The translations under genes were made by a program, and so were the position numbers. Under the pieces are notes generated by a model, which worked only from the letters and a program-made list of their open reading frames with translations, was not told the DNA's origin and searched no databases. This document shows, piece after piece, positions 1-8,336 of a stretch of DNA of 64,000 nt. How positions within the stretch are numbered: the stretch's first letter is position 1; the number at the start of each line of letters is the position of its first letter. The DNA is from Caballeronia sp. dw_19 (GTDB taxonomy: Bacteria > Pseudomonadota > Gammaproteobacteria > Burkholderiales > Burkholderiaceae): the NCBI RefSeq assembly GCF_018449515.1, contig NZ_JAAVUQ010000005.1:310001-374000 (forward strand), written 5' to 3'.

Positions 1-855
1 CTCGGCCTGCGCGGCACGATCCTGCTCGCGCCGGAGGGCATCAACCTGTTTGTCGCAGGCGAGCCGGAGCAAATTGGCACGTTCATGGACTACCTGCGTA
101 CTGACTCGCTCTTCGAGGGGAAATTCGCCGATATCGAGTTCAAGGAAAGCGTGTCGGCCACGCAGCCTTTCGGCAAGATGCTCGTCAAGCTCAAGCGCGA
201 AATCATCACCATGAAAAAGCCGGCAATCCGGCCTGAACTGGGCCGGGCGCCGTCCGTCGGCGCGGCCACGCTGAAGTCGTGGCTGGATCGGGGACATGAC
301 GACGAGGGCCGTCCCGTCGTCATGCTCGACACGCGCAATGCGTTTGAAGTCGACGTCGGCACCTTCGATCAGGCGCTCGATTACCGCATCCCGAAATTCA
401 GTGAATTTCCGGGTGTAATCGAGGAACATCGCGCGGATCTCGACGGCAAGACAGTGGTGTCGTTCTGTACGGGCGGGATTCGCTGTGAGAAAGCGGCCAT
501 CCACATGAAGGAAGTGGGCATTGACCACGTCTATCAACTCGAGGGCGGCATTCTTAAATACTTCGAGGAAGTGGGCGGCGCGCATTACCACGGTGAGTGT
601 TTTGTATTCGATCACCGGACGGCGTTGAATGCCGCGCTCGAACCGGCGGCGATTACGCAGAACGGTGAAGCCCAAGGTGTGGGGGCCACGGCAACCACGG
701 AAGACGACGCCACCGATACCGACGAGGCACACGCCGCGATAACAGCAGACGGCCAGGCGTCGTTCCCTAGCCCGAACCACGGCCCGCACGAATCGCACGC
801 AGAGGCTTCCGGCACGCCAGCGGCGCACGACCTTTCGTCGCGCGCCCCGCGCTGA
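1..855 (+). CDS. trhO: tRNA uridine(34) hydroxylase TrhO (rhodanese-like, YceA family), 5' truncated
   Basis: The reading frame is open from base 1, so the gene starts upstream of the window. The first visible residues ([18 protein letters not shown]) match the conserved N-terminal part of the TrhO/YceA family, which makes 5-hydroxyuridine at the tRNA wobble position. A rhodanese domain follows, with active-site loop [12 protein letters not shown] holding the catalytic-type Cys, then the family signature [15 protein letters not shown]. After about residue 212 of the visible part there is a tail of about 75 residues rich in Ala, Asp, Glu and His, which is longer than in E. coli and looks disordered. 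gluQRS follows 47 bp downstream on the same strand, so the two tRNA-modification genes may be cotranscribed. Confidence 0.93.
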   Translation, partial: LGLRGTILLAPEGINLFVAGEPEQIGTFMDYLRTDSLFEGKFADIEFKESVSATQPFGKMLVKLKREIITMKKPAIRPELGRAPSVGAATLKSWLDRGHDDEGRPVVMLDTRNAFEVDVGTFDQALDYRIPKFSEFPGVIEEHRADLDGKTVVSFCTGGIRCEKAAIHMKEVGIDHVYQLEGGILKYFEEVGGAHYHGECFVFDHRTALNAALEPAAITQNGEAQGVGATATTEDDATDTDEAHAAITADGQASFPSPNHGPHESHAEASGTPAAHDLSSRAPR

Positions 856-902
856 TCTGATGGCCGCGTTGTGCATCCCAAACTCACGGGTCGGCGGGCG
901 AG

Positions 903-1802
903 ATGAACGCTGAACCGGGCTATCGCGGCCGCTTTGCACCCTCCCCCACCGGTCCGCTGCATTTCGGCTCGCTGGTGAGCGCGTTGGCGAGTTTTCTCGA
1001 TGCCCGGGCTCATCGAGGAACGTGGCTGGTCAGGATCGAAGACGTCGACGGACCGCGCACCGTGCCGGGCGCGGCCGAGGAAATCCTGGACACGTTGGGC
1101 AGGTTCGGCATGGTTTCCGCCGAACAACCGGTCTGGCAAAGTCAGCGTGAAGTTGCATACCAGCAGGCCTTCGAGCAATTACTGGCCGCCGGCTTCGTGT
1201 TTCCGTGCGCTTGCACGCGTCGTGAAATAGCTGATTCGCTCGCACACAGCCGCACCCGCCACACCCACGCTCGACACGCCACGCTGGCTTATCCGGGTAC
1301 ATGTCGCAACGGGCTGCATGGAAAACCACCGCGTGCGTGGCGGATGCGCGTTCCAGATGGCGACGCCGCCGTTTTGAACTTCAAGGATCGCTGGCAAGGA
1401 ATGCAAACGCAAGACTTGGCAACAGAGGTCGGTGATTTCGTCCTCAAGCGTGCGGATGGAGAGTGGGCGTATCAACTGGCGGTAGTCGTGGACGACGCAG
1501 CGGCTGGCATTACGCATATCGTGCGCGGCGCCGATCTGCTGGACTCGACCGCGCGCCAGATTTATTTGCAACGCTGCCTGGGCGTTTCAACGCCCGCTTA
1601 TCTGCACGTGCCGGTCATAGTGAACGAACAAGGTGAGAAACTTAGCAAGCAAACGGGTGCAACGGCGCTTGATACCAGAGCCCCGCTGATCGAGTTGACG
1701 CAAGCGGCAAAGCATCTCGGTCTGTATCCCTCCCCGGCCGGTTCGCTCGAAGCGTTTTTCTCCGATGTAACGGCGCAATGGGCGAAGCGGTTCGCGATTT
1801 AG
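903..1802 (+). CDS. gluQRS: Glutamyl-Q tRNA(Asp) synthetase
   Basis: A 299-residue paralogue of the glutamyl-tRNA synthetase catalytic core, without an anticodon-binding domain. In the family it attaches glutamate to queuosine in the anticodon loop of tRNA-Asp. Visible motifs are RFAPSPTGPLHFGSL at the N-terminus (HIGH motif, here HFGS), the zinc-site cysteines in FPCACTRRE with a later YPGTC, and the KMSKS-like EKLSKQTGA near residue 245. The length is normal for the family. The start ATG lies in GCGAGATGAACG with a short purine stretch before it. It converges on rhlE, separated by a two-way terminator. Confidence 0.95.
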   Translation: MNAEPGYRGRFAPSPTGPLHFGSLVSALASFLDARAHRGTWLVRIEDVDGPRTVPGAAEEILDTLGRFGMVSAEQPVWQSQREVAYQQAFEQLLAAGFVFPCACTRREIADSLAHSRTRHTHARHATLAYPGTCRNGLHGKPPRAWRMRVPDGDAAVLNFKDRWQGMQTQDLATEVGDFVLKRADGEWAYQLAVVVDDAAAGITHIVRGADLLDSTARQIYLQRCLGVSTPAYLHVPVIVNEQGEKLSKQTGATALDTRAPLIELTQAAKHLGLYPSPAGSLEAFFSDVTAQWAKRFAI

Positions 1803-1837
1803 GATCGTTATTGCAGGACGTTGAAAATAGAGCGTTG

Positions 1838-1878
1838 AAAAACAAAAAGCGGCATCTCTGCCGCTCCATCGTTTTTTT
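1838..1878. terminator. Bidirectional intrinsic terminator between gluQRS and rhlE
   Basis: A stem of seven pairs, AGCGGCA / TGCCGCT (1848-1854 with 1859-1865), closes a TCTC loop. On the minus strand it runs straight into a T-rich tract, suiting rhlE. On the plus strand a seven-T run follows after six bases, suiting gluQRS. Confidence 0.75.
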
Positions 1879-1904
1879 CACTCACCCTACCACCAGCCGG
1901 TAAC

Positions 1905-3512
1905 TCAAGACCCCGACGGTGTTCTCCGCGGCATCCCCAGTCCACCGAGCAGCGCAGCCAGCGGCTGACGCGGCGTGTTCTTGCGTTCGGCTTCCGCAGC
2001 GGCGTCATCCTGAGTTTTTCTCGTCGATGCCGCCGACGGCTCGTACGGCTTCAGGAAGAAATCGTCGATAGGTTGCTGACGCGTATGCGAACGCTCGAAC
2101 GATGTCGAACGACGACGCGGCTCCTCGCTACGCGCATGCCGATGCTCACCGCGCTCCGGCCGCGCCGAGCGCTCTTCGCGGCGAGGAGCAGAAGACGATT
2201 CGCGCCGCACCGGCACGTCGACCTTCAGCACCATGACTTCCAGCGGCCGCTTGATCAGCTTTTCGATATCGGCGAGTTGCTTGCGCTCGTTCGGGCTGCA
2301 CAACGACAAAGCGTCACCCGACGCACCCGCACGACCCGTACGGCCAATCCGGTGAACGTAATCTTCCGCGCTGAACGGCAGGTCGAAGTTGATCACAGCC
2401 GGTAGATCGGTGATGTCGAGACCCCGGGCGGCCACATCGGTTGCGACCAGCGCTTCGATCTCGCCCTTCTTGAATGCGTCGAGCGCCTGCATGCGCTCGC
2501 CCTGCGTACGGTCGCCGTGAATCGCCGTCGCAATAATCCCGTCCTTCTCCAGCACGCGCGCCAACCGGCTCGCGCCGATCTTGCTGTTACAAAACACCAG
2601 CACCTGTTTCAGGCCGCGCTCACGAATCAGTTGCGTCACTGCGCCGGATTTATCGCTTTCCGCGACTTCGAACACGATCTGCCGAACGTTCGCGTTCGTG
2701 GAATTGCTGCGCGCGACTTCAATGGTTTGCGGATTACGCAGATAGGTTGCTGCAAGCTTCTTGATTTCACCCGAGAAGGTGGCCGAAAACAGCAGCGTCT
2801 GACGTTCCTTCGGCAACAAATTCAGGATGCGCTGCAGATCCGGCAGGAAGCCCATGTCGAGCATCCGGTCGGCTTCGTCGAGAACGAGAATCTGCACCTG
2901 GCCAAGATTCAGCGTCTTTTGCTGAACGTGATCGAGCAAACGTCCGGGCGTGGCGATCAGAATTTCAACACCGCGACGCAACGCTTCCGATTGCGGGTTC
3001 ATGTCGACACCGCCGAACACCACCGTGCTGCGCAACGGCGTGTGCTTGGAATACGCCTGTACGTTGGCCGCGACCTGGTCGGCGAGCTCACGCGTTGGCG
3101 TGAGAATCAGCGCGCGCACCGGATGGCGGGCGGGCGATGCGCTCGTGCTGGCCATGGGCAGCAGACGCTGGATGATCGGCAGGGAAAAACTCGCCGTCTT
3201 GCCCGTGCCCGTTTGCGCGGCGCCCATCATGTCGCGGCCGGCCAGCACCACGGGGATAGCTTGTGCCTGGATCGGCGTGGGGATCGTGTAGCCGGAATCG
3301 ACCACCGCTCGCAGGATGTCGGCGGACAGGCCGAACTGGTCGAACGTGGGCACGGGACCGGGCACCGCGGATTCGGTGGCGCCCAACTCGAGCGCGGGGG
3401 CGAATGTGGCAGCGGGCGCGGCAGGACTCGCTTGAACTTCAGTGCTGGAATCAGCCCCGGGTGCGGCGTCGGATGAAGCGGCGGACGGGTTCGTGGCGAC
3501 GGAATCGGACAT
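1905..3512 (-). CDS. rhlE: DEAD-box ATP-dependent RNA helicase, RhlE type
   Basis: A 535-residue DEAD-box helicase that would unwind or remodel RNA in ribosome assembly or mRNA decay. The motifs in order are the Q motif around residues 57-83 (FDQFGLS...PTPIQ), Walker A AQTGTGKT at 99-106, PTRELA, DEAD at 212-215, SAT at 243-245 and HRIGRTGRAG in the second RecA domain. The first 55 residues are Ala/Ser/Pro rich and the last 100 are basic and Arg/Ser/Glu rich, both probably disordered and RNA-contacting as in proteobacterial RhlE. The start ATG at 3512 has no strong Shine-Dalgarno sequence. A long leader with a terminator-like hairpin lies upstream. RhlE rather than SrmB or DbpA is chosen from the core sequence and tail layout. 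Confidence 0.93.
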   Translation of the reverse strand: MSDSVATNPSAASSDAAPGADSSTEVQASPAAPAATFAPALELGATESAVPGPVPTFDQFGLSADILRAVVDSGYTIPTPIQAQAIPVVLAGRDMMGAAQTGTGKTASFSLPIIQRLLPMASTSASPARHPVRALILTPTRELADQVAANVQAYSKHTPLRSTVVFGGVDMNPQSEALRRGVEILIATPGRLLDHVQQKTLNLGQVQILVLDEADRMLDMGFLPDLQRILNLLPKERQTLLFSATFSGEIKKLAATYLRNPQTIEVARSNSTNANVRQIVFEVAESDKSGAVTQLIRERGLKQVLVFCNSKIGASRLARVLEKDGIIATAIHGDRTQGERMQALDAFKKGEIEALVATDVAARGLDITDLPAVINFDLPFSAEDYVHRIGRTGRAGASGDALSLCSPNERKQLADIEKLIKRPLEVMVLKVDVPVRRESSSAPRREERSARPERGEHRHARSEEPRRRSTSFERSHTRQQPIDDFFLKPYEPSAASTRKTQDDAAAEAERKNTPRQPLAALLGGLGMPRRTPSGS

Positions 3513-3540
3513 GGTGACTTTGGTGGCTTTCGCTTTCGCT

Positions 3541-3561
3541 AAAAATGCGCCGGAGCGGCGC
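3541..3561 (-). promoter_or_regulatory. Terminator-like hairpin in the rhlE leader (possible attenuator)
   Basis: Read on the minus strand, GCGCCG-CTC-CGGCGC (3561 down to 3547) is followed by A and five T (3546-3541), the form of an intrinsic terminator. It ends about 28 bases before the rhlE start codon at 3512. A TACAAT -10-like element lies far upstream at 3931-3936, so the hairpin would sit inside a leader of roughly 400 nt. Attenuation is an inference. Confidence 0.4.
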
Positions 3562-4049
3562 GCGAGCGGTCATTCCACCGCTCATGGACATCGGATGAAG
3601 AAGAACCGCGTGTTTCGTCGATGCAACCGGCAAACAACGATCAACGCGCGGACTTCAGATCCGCAGGGTTTCGTTTCGCTGCGAATCCTCGCTTGACCCG
3701 GTCTGACGCAACCGGATGGCGTAGTACGTAAGCGGTACAAAGCGGGTGCAAACGGCTAAGTACGGGTGGCAAGTGCTGGTGCTGCATGACCATGACGGCA
3801 ACCGCCGCAGGCATGAAAAAGCTTGGCAATCGATATGAAAGAACACCGATCTGCCGGCCCAAGGACCTGGCTTCCCGTCCGGTTCCCGATCCCCGCCGGG
3901 TGAGGCGCTCGGACTACGGGAAAGCCCGCTATTGTAGCACTCCCCCGCCCGCCATCACGTTGATCCGCGACGCGCCTTCAAGGCGGCGCCGCGGCCGGGA
4001 AGCCCGGCCAGACGGACCTCGACGGCGCGGCCTCGGCTGCTATAACAGC
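3562..4049. other. Gene-free stretch upstream of rhlE
   Basis: No convincing gene was found. On the minus strand it carries the -10-like TACAAT (3931-3936) that could start the rhlE mRNA. Near the end of the aldehyde dehydrogenase gene there are two GC-rich hairpins, GGCCGGG-AAG-CCCGGCC (3993-4009) and GGCTG-N6-CAGCC (4035-4050). They lack a T tract and may help to end or protect that transcript. Confidence 0.5.
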
Positions 4050-5507
4050 CTATTTCGGTTTCTGCACGGGTTTCGGCGCATCCCTGACGACCATCAGACG
4101 CAATTCCGTCATGTCCTCGATCGCGTATTTCACGCCTTCCCGGCCCAGTCCGGAATCCTTGACACCACCGTATGGCATGTTATCAACGCGAAATGACGGA
4201 ACATCGTTGACCACCACGCCGCCTACTTCCAGTTCGTCCCACGCAAGATTCACGTTCGTGAGGCTGTCCGTGAACACGCCGGCCTGAAGACCGAAATCGC
4301 TGTCATTGACCGTTTCGAGCGCCTGGCTGAAGTCCGTGAACTTTTCCAGGATCGCGACCGGCCCGAACGCTTCCTTCCGATACAGATCCTGGTCGCGTTG
4401 CACGCCTTCCAGCAACGTCGCTTCGAACATTGCGCCTTCGACCTTGCCGCCCGCGATGATTTTCGCGCCGCTCGCCACGGCGCTTTCCATCCAGCCGGCC
4501 AGCCGCTTCGACTCGGATTCCGAGATCATCGGGCCGACGAAGGTCTTCTCGTCCTTCGGATCGCCCATTTTCAGCGACTTCGTTTTCGCGATGAGCTTTT
4601 CACGCAAGGCGTCGTAGATATCGGCGTGAATCAGGATCCGCTGCACGCCGATGCAACTCTGCCCCGACTGATAAAACGCGCCGAACGCCAGCCGGTCCAC
4701 AACGTAATCCAGCCGGTCAGCCTGATCGCGATCGACAATCGCCGCCGCATTGCCGCCGAGTTCCAAAATCACCTTCTTCTTGCCCGCTTTCTTCTTCAGC
4801 TCCCAGCCGACCGCCGGCGATCCCGTGAACGACAGGAGACGGAACCGATCATCGGTGGTGAAAAGATCAGCGCCGTCGCGATGAGCCGGAAGAATCGAGA
4901 ACGCACCTTTCGGCAGATCGGTTTCGGCGAGAATTTCGCCCATGATGAGCGCGCCGACGGGCGTGCGGCTCGCCGGTTTAAGCACAAACGGGCAACCCGC
5001 CGCGATGGCCGGCGCGACCTTGTGCGCCGTGAGATTCAGCGGAAAATTGAACGGCGAGATGAACGAGCACGGGCCAATGGGCACGCGTTTGTAATAGCCG
5101 TGGTAACCGGCCGCGCGCGGCGCGATCTCCAAGTTGATCATGCCGCCGTCAATACGCACCGACTCCTCGGCCGCGACCCGGAAGGTATCGATCAGCCGCG
5201 TGACCTCGCCTTTCGAATCGTTGATCGGCTTGCCCGCTTCAATGCACAGCGCCTCGGCGAGTTCATCGAAACGCTCGCGAAAGCGCTTCACGCAATGATC
5301 GAGCACCGCTTGCCGCTGATACGGCTTGAATTCCCGCATCGCGCGCTGGGCCGCAACGGCGTGGCCGATGGCCGCATCGATCGCCTTCGCGTCCGCCATT
5401 GCCACGCGGGTCGCCACTTCGCCGCTGAATTTATCGGTGACTTCCAGGTCCGTGTTCGCCGCGACGGCGACGTTTGCCAGGTAATACGGATAGGTTTTCT
5501 TTAGCAT
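4050..5507 (-). CDS. NAD(P)-dependent aldehyde dehydrogenase
   Basis: A 485-residue ALDH-superfamily enzyme that oxidises an aldehyde to an acid or acyl product. The cofactor and active-site positions are present: FNFPLN with Asn154, KPAS with Lys177, FTGSPAVG, general base Glu249 in LELGGNA and nucleophile Cys285 in GQSCIGVQR. The overall look (short N-terminus, SFTGSPAVGWELK) is closer to phosphonoacetaldehyde/non-phosphorylating glyceraldehyde-3-phosphate dehydrogenase-like members than to betaine aldehyde dehydrogenases, but the substrate cannot be read from sequence. It lies 28 bp downstream of the ThDP enzyme gene with its own AGAGG ribosome site, so the two are probably one operon and may handle consecutive steps. 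Confidence 0.9.
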   Translation of the reverse strand: MLKKTYPYYLANVAVAANTDLEVTDKFSGEVATRVAMADAKAIDAAIGHAVAAQRAMREFKPYQRQAVLDHCVKRFRERFDELAEALCIEAGKPINDSKGEVTRLIDTFRVAAEESVRIDGGMINLEIAPRAAGYHGYYKRVPIGPCSFISPFNFPLNLTAHKVAPAIAAGCPFVLKPASRTPVGALIMGEILAETDLPKGAFSILPAHRDGADLFTTDDRFRLLSFTGSPAVGWELKKKAGKKKVILELGGNAAAIVDRDQADRLDYVVDRLAFGAFYQSGQSCIGVQRILIHADIYDALREKLIAKTKSLKMGDPKDEKTFVGPMISESESKRLAGWMESAVASGAKIIAGGKVEGAMFEATLLEGVQRDQDLYRKEAFGPVAILEKFTDFSQALETVNDSDFGLQAGVFTDSLTNVNLAWDELEVGGVVVNDVPSFRVDNMPYGGVKDSGLGREGVKYAIEDMTELRLMVVRDAPKPVQKPK

Positions 5508-5535
5508 GTCAGCCTCTGCTTAGCCGCTAGTAGGT

Positions 5536-7188
5536 CTAAAGTTGCGCGCTGAGCCGTTTGATTTCGCGGTTCAACACGCGCTCGTTGTCCGAATAGTCGA
5601 TAGGCACATCGATCAGATGAACGCCCGGCGTCGTGAAACATTCCCGCAGCAAGGGCGCGAGCTCGTCCGCCGAATTCACTCTATGCCCGAGCGCCCCATA
5701 ACTTTGCGCATATAAGACGAAATCGGGGTTCCGCAGCGTCATTCCAAAATCCGGAAAATTCATGTTTTCCTGCTTCCAGCGGATCATGCCGAACGCATCG
5801 TCGCGCAGCAGGAGAATCACCAGATCGAGCTTCAGCCGCACGGCCGTTTCCACTTCCTGCGAATTCATCATGAAACCGCCGTCGCCGCAAACGGCCATTA
5901 CGTTGCGGTCGGGGTGCACGATCTTGCTTGCAATAGCAGACGGCAGGCCCGCTCCCATCGATGCAAGCGCGTTGTCTAGCAGAATGGAATTCGGTTCGTG
6001 CGCCCGGTAATAACGCGCGAACCATATCTTGTACATGCCGTTATCGAGGCAAATGATGCCGTCCTTCGGCATGGTGTCGTACACGTCCTTGACAATGCGC
6101 ACCGGATAAAGCGGGAACCGGTCGTCGTGCTGGCCCTTTGCCAGTTGCGCGTCGAAATGTTCCTTGATCATCTTGAAGCGCGAAAAATCCCAGTTTTGCT
6201 CGCTCTTTTTCAGCAATTCCTTCATCTGCCACACCGCGTTTGCGATATCCCCCACCACTTCGATCTGCGGGAAATACACCGGATCGACCTGTGCGCCGAG
6301 GAAATTCACGTGGATCACGGTCTTTTCATCGCCGTCGCCGCTACGCATGAAAAACGGCGGCTTTTCGATCACGTCATGGCCGATATTGATGATGCAATCG
6401 GCGTGATCGATCGCGCGATGCACGAAGTCGCCATCGGAAAGCGTGGCGTTGCCAAGCCACATGGGATGCGACTCATCGATCACGCCCTTGCCCATCTGCG
6501 TGGTGAAGAACGGAATGCCGATCTGGTCGACAAATTCGCGCAACATCTTCGTCGTGGTCTTGCGATTGGCGCCCGCGCCGATCATCAGCAGCGGATATTT
6601 CGCCTCGCGGATCGCCGCGACGGCATGCTCCACCGCCTTTTCCTCCGCGATCGGACGACGGCTGAAACTCTTCGGGATCGGCGCGCCGTCGCCCTCTTCG
6701 TGCGCCACGTCTTCCGGCAGTTCAAGGTGCACGGCGCCCGGACGCTCTTCTTCCGCGCGCCGGAACGCCTCGCGCACCGACGCCGGAATATTGCCGATCG
6801 ACACCATCGAGCGCGTGTATTTGGTGAGCGGCTCCATCATCCGCACGACATCGACGATCTGGAAACTGCCTTGCTTGCTCGATTTGATCGGCTTCTGGCC
6901 AGTGACCATCAGCATGGGCATGCCGCCGAGTTGCGCGTACGCGGCGGCGGTCACGAAATTGGTCGCGCCGGGCCCGAGCGTGGCCAGGCACACGCCGGTC
7001 TTGCCCGTCAGGCGGCCGTAGGTTGCGGCCATGAAACCCGCAGCTTGTTCGTGGCGAGTCAGGACGAGCTTGATTTTGGAGCGGCGCAGCGACTCGAGGA
7101 GATCGAGATTTTCCTCGCCGGGAATGCCAAACACGTATTCGACTTTTTCTGCTTCCAGCGCTTTGACGAACAGATCCGATGCTTTCAT
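5536..7188 (-). CDS. Acetolactate synthase-like thiamine-diphosphate enzyme (catabolic AlsS/IlvB type)
   Basis: A 551-residue ThDP-dependent enzyme with the three-domain layout of acetolactate synthase: a pyrimidine-binding domain with catalytic Glu47 in TRHEQAA, a central domain, and a PP-binding domain with GDGGFMMN near residue 432. Acetolactate synthases condense two pyruvates. A related 2-oxoacid decarboxylase or carboligase role is possible. No small regulatory subunit or acetolactate decarboxylase gene is nearby, so it is not the biosynthetic IlvBN pair. The start at 7188 (MKASDLF) fits the family N-terminus. The frame continues 33 codons upstream, but those residues look non-coding. 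The downstream aldehyde dehydrogenase suggests an aldehyde product or a shared catabolic path. Confidence 0.88.
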   Translation of the reverse strand: MKASDLFVKALEAEKVEYVFGIPGEENLDLLESLRRSKIKLVLTRHEQAAGFMAATYGRLTGKTGVCLATLGPGATNFVTAAAYAQLGGMPMLMVTGQKPIKSSKQGSFQIVDVVRMMEPLTKYTRSMVSIGNIPASVREAFRRAEEERPGAVHLELPEDVAHEEGDGAPIPKSFSRRPIAEEKAVEHAVAAIREAKYPLLMIGAGANRKTTTKMLREFVDQIGIPFFTTQMGKGVIDESHPMWLGNATLSDGDFVHRAIDHADCIINIGHDVIEKPPFFMRSGDGDEKTVIHVNFLGAQVDPVYFPQIEVVGDIANAVWQMKELLKKSEQNWDFSRFKMIKEHFDAQLAKGQHDDRFPLYPVRIVKDVYDTMPKDGIICLDNGMYKIWFARYYRAHEPNSILLDNALASMGAGLPSAIASKIVHPDRNVMAVCGDGGFMMNSQEVETAVRLKLDLVILLLRDDAFGMIRWKQENMNFPDFGMTLRNPDFVLYAQSYGALGHRVNSADELAPLLRECFTTPGVHLIDVPIDYSDNERVLNREIKRLSAQL

Positions 7189-7269
7189 GGAGAGTCTCGC
7201 TTGGGGACGGCGTGCACGGTAAATGTCGTGCAAAAGACGGAAATGAAATGGACCGGGTGCCGCTGAATG

Positions 7270-7313
7270 AGGCCACACGAAGGCCACAAGAAAGCCACAC
7301 GAAGGCCGCGCGG
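7270..7313. repeat. Four-unit 11-bp tandem repeat
   Basis: The units are AGGCCACACGA, AGGCCACAAGA, AAGCCACACGA and the decayed AGGCCGCGCGG. The period matches about one turn of the DNA helix, so all copies face the same side. The array lies 82-125 bp upstream of the ThDP enzyme start. It could be a cooperative protein-binding array or a slippage product. Confidence 0.7.
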
Positions 7314-7332
7314 CACCCGCCCGTCCGTTTAT

Positions 7333-7364
7333 GGTCAGTTGACCTGCACGCGGTTTGCGCGTGC
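7333..7364. promoter_or_regulatory. Two adjacent inverted repeats (operator candidates)
   Basis: GGTCA-GT-TGACC (7333-7344) is followed directly by GCACGCG-GTTTG-CGCGTGC (7346-7364). Both arm pairs are perfect. They sit about 145-175 bp upstream of the ThDP enzyme start, beyond the 11-bp array. Their function is inferred from position and symmetry only. Confidence 0.4.
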
Positions 7365-7511
7365 GGATACAACCTTACTCCGGATAGCCATTCGATGTCG
7401 CGGACGACGGCGCGGGTTTAAGTCAGCGGAAGCGTCAGCCTTCAAACCTTACAGGCGTCCGGGTTCAAGGTTCTGGATGAATCGGACGTCGAAAAATCGG
7501 ACGTCGAATAC

Positions 7512-7551
7512 AAAGAGCCCGTTCCAACGTGAATCGGAACGGACTCTTTTT
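7512..7551 (-). terminator. Intrinsic terminator of the lysozyme-inhibitor gene
   Basis: Arms AAAGAGCCCGTTCC (7512-7525) and GGAACGGACTCTTT (7536-7549) pair with one mismatch around a 10-base loop. On the minus strand the right-hand arm ends in T-rich sequence. It lies 23 bp past the stop of the minus-strand gene that ends at 7574. Confidence 0.7.
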
Positions 7552-7573
7552 CATCGTGCGGTCAAACGGCTCT

Positions 7574-7984
7574 CTAGCTTTCCGTCTTGCAGTCGGCAAG
7601 TATCGGCGGGGCCTTCGGATCGGCGGTGTCGTCGGTGAGCGAACCTTCAGGGCCTTTGGTCCACCACGTGTAGTGGTCGCCAACGTATTTCGCCCCCGAT
7701 GCCGCCAGAACATTCACAAACAACATCTTCCGGCCATCGACGGTCAGCAGCGCAAAACTCTGCTTGTTCTTCGTGTTCATGTACTGCACGGTCAGCGTGC
7801 CGCCGCCGCGGCATTCGTAACGCAGCGTGTTGGTCGTCGCCGTCTGAATCTGCGGCACGGTCAGCGGCATCGCGACCGCCGAATGGGTCACGGACATCAA
7901 AACCAGCGTACCGGCTGTCAAAGCGATCGATCTGACCATTCGTTCCGTCCATTGGAACCGCGCTTGCCTCTTTCCATCCTTCAT
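7574..7984 (-). CDS. MliC/PliC-family C-type lysozyme inhibitor, exported
   Basis: A 136-residue protein. A hydrophobic signal sequence (about residues 17-36) ends in AVA, which fits signal peptidase I, and no lipobox Cys follows, so a soluble periplasmic (PliC-like) form is more likely than the membrane-anchored MliC. The mature part shows the family pattern YECRGGGTLTVQYMN, a central DGRK, SGAKYVGDHYTWWTKGPEGSL and a late Cys that can pair with the first. Family members block C-type lysozyme and protect peptidoglycan. The start at 7984 has an AGGAT ribosome site, and an internal Met at residue 16 is possible. A second small envelope gene lies just upstream on the same strand. Confidence 0.85.
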   Translation of the reverse strand: MKDGKRQARFQWTERMVRSIALTAGTLVLMSVTHSAVAMPLTVPQIQTATTNTLRYECRGGGTLTVQYMNTKNKQSFALLTVDGRKMLFVNVLAASGAKYVGDHYTWWTKGPEGSLTDDTADPKAPPILADCKTES

Positions 7985-8113
7985 CGTTCTATCCTTTCGT
8001 TACCTCTTTCCTGGTGAACCCGCCGTGCAACCGCCAAGCGTCGGATGCACGGAGCGGCGTCGAACCCGGTCTGCTGGAATAGCCGACGCCTTCAAACGAC
8101 TCACCCAACATCA

Positions 8114-8284
8114 TCAAGGATCAATGACGCCCGCGCACGCATCGGTCGGCGCGGCTGCCACATGGCCGACCAGCGGCACCATCTTCAATCCCGCCGATGC
8201 CACCCGGCACGGCGCCGCCGCCACACCGCATCCGGCTAAACCAACCAACGTCGCGCACAGCGCGACCATTGCACACCATTTCAC
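8114..8284 (-). CDS. Small lipoprotein, DUF6726-like
   Basis: A 56-residue reading frame with a GTG start at 8284-8282, preceded by a perfect GGAGG (8295-8291) six bases away. The protein begins VKWCAMVALCATLVGLAGC, a lipoprotein signal whose lipobox is LAGC, so it should be lipidated at Cys19. The short mature part contains GVAAAPCRV, KMVPLVGHVAAAP and TDACAGVID, which I recognise as the pattern of small Burkholderiaceae lipoproteins now called DUF6726. Function is unknown. It is easily missed because it is short and starts with GTG. It may be cotranscribed with the downstream lysozyme inhibitor. Confidence 0.82.
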   Translation of the reverse strand: MKWCAMVALCATLVGLAGCGVAAAPCRVASAGLKMVPLVGHVAAAPTDACAGVIDP

Positions 8285-8336
8285 TTGAAACCTCCGTGCC
8301 GCCCGCGAAAAGCTCGCCGCGAGCGGCGTGTTGCCG

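Larger units (their letters stand above)
7189..7511. other. Gene-free regulatory region upstream of the ThDP enzyme
   Basis: No gene is supported. The region holds an 11-bp tandem repeat (7270-7313) and two adjacent inverted repeats (7333-7364), annotated separately, so it looks like a transcriptional control region for the minus-strand enzyme pair. No near-consensus sigma-70 promoter was recognised. Confidence 0.5.

Noticed and set aside
5998..7266. A 422-codon plus-strand frame opposite the ThDP enzyme
   Set aside because: Arg/His-rich antisense frame without motifs; the minus strand encodes clear ThDP signatures.
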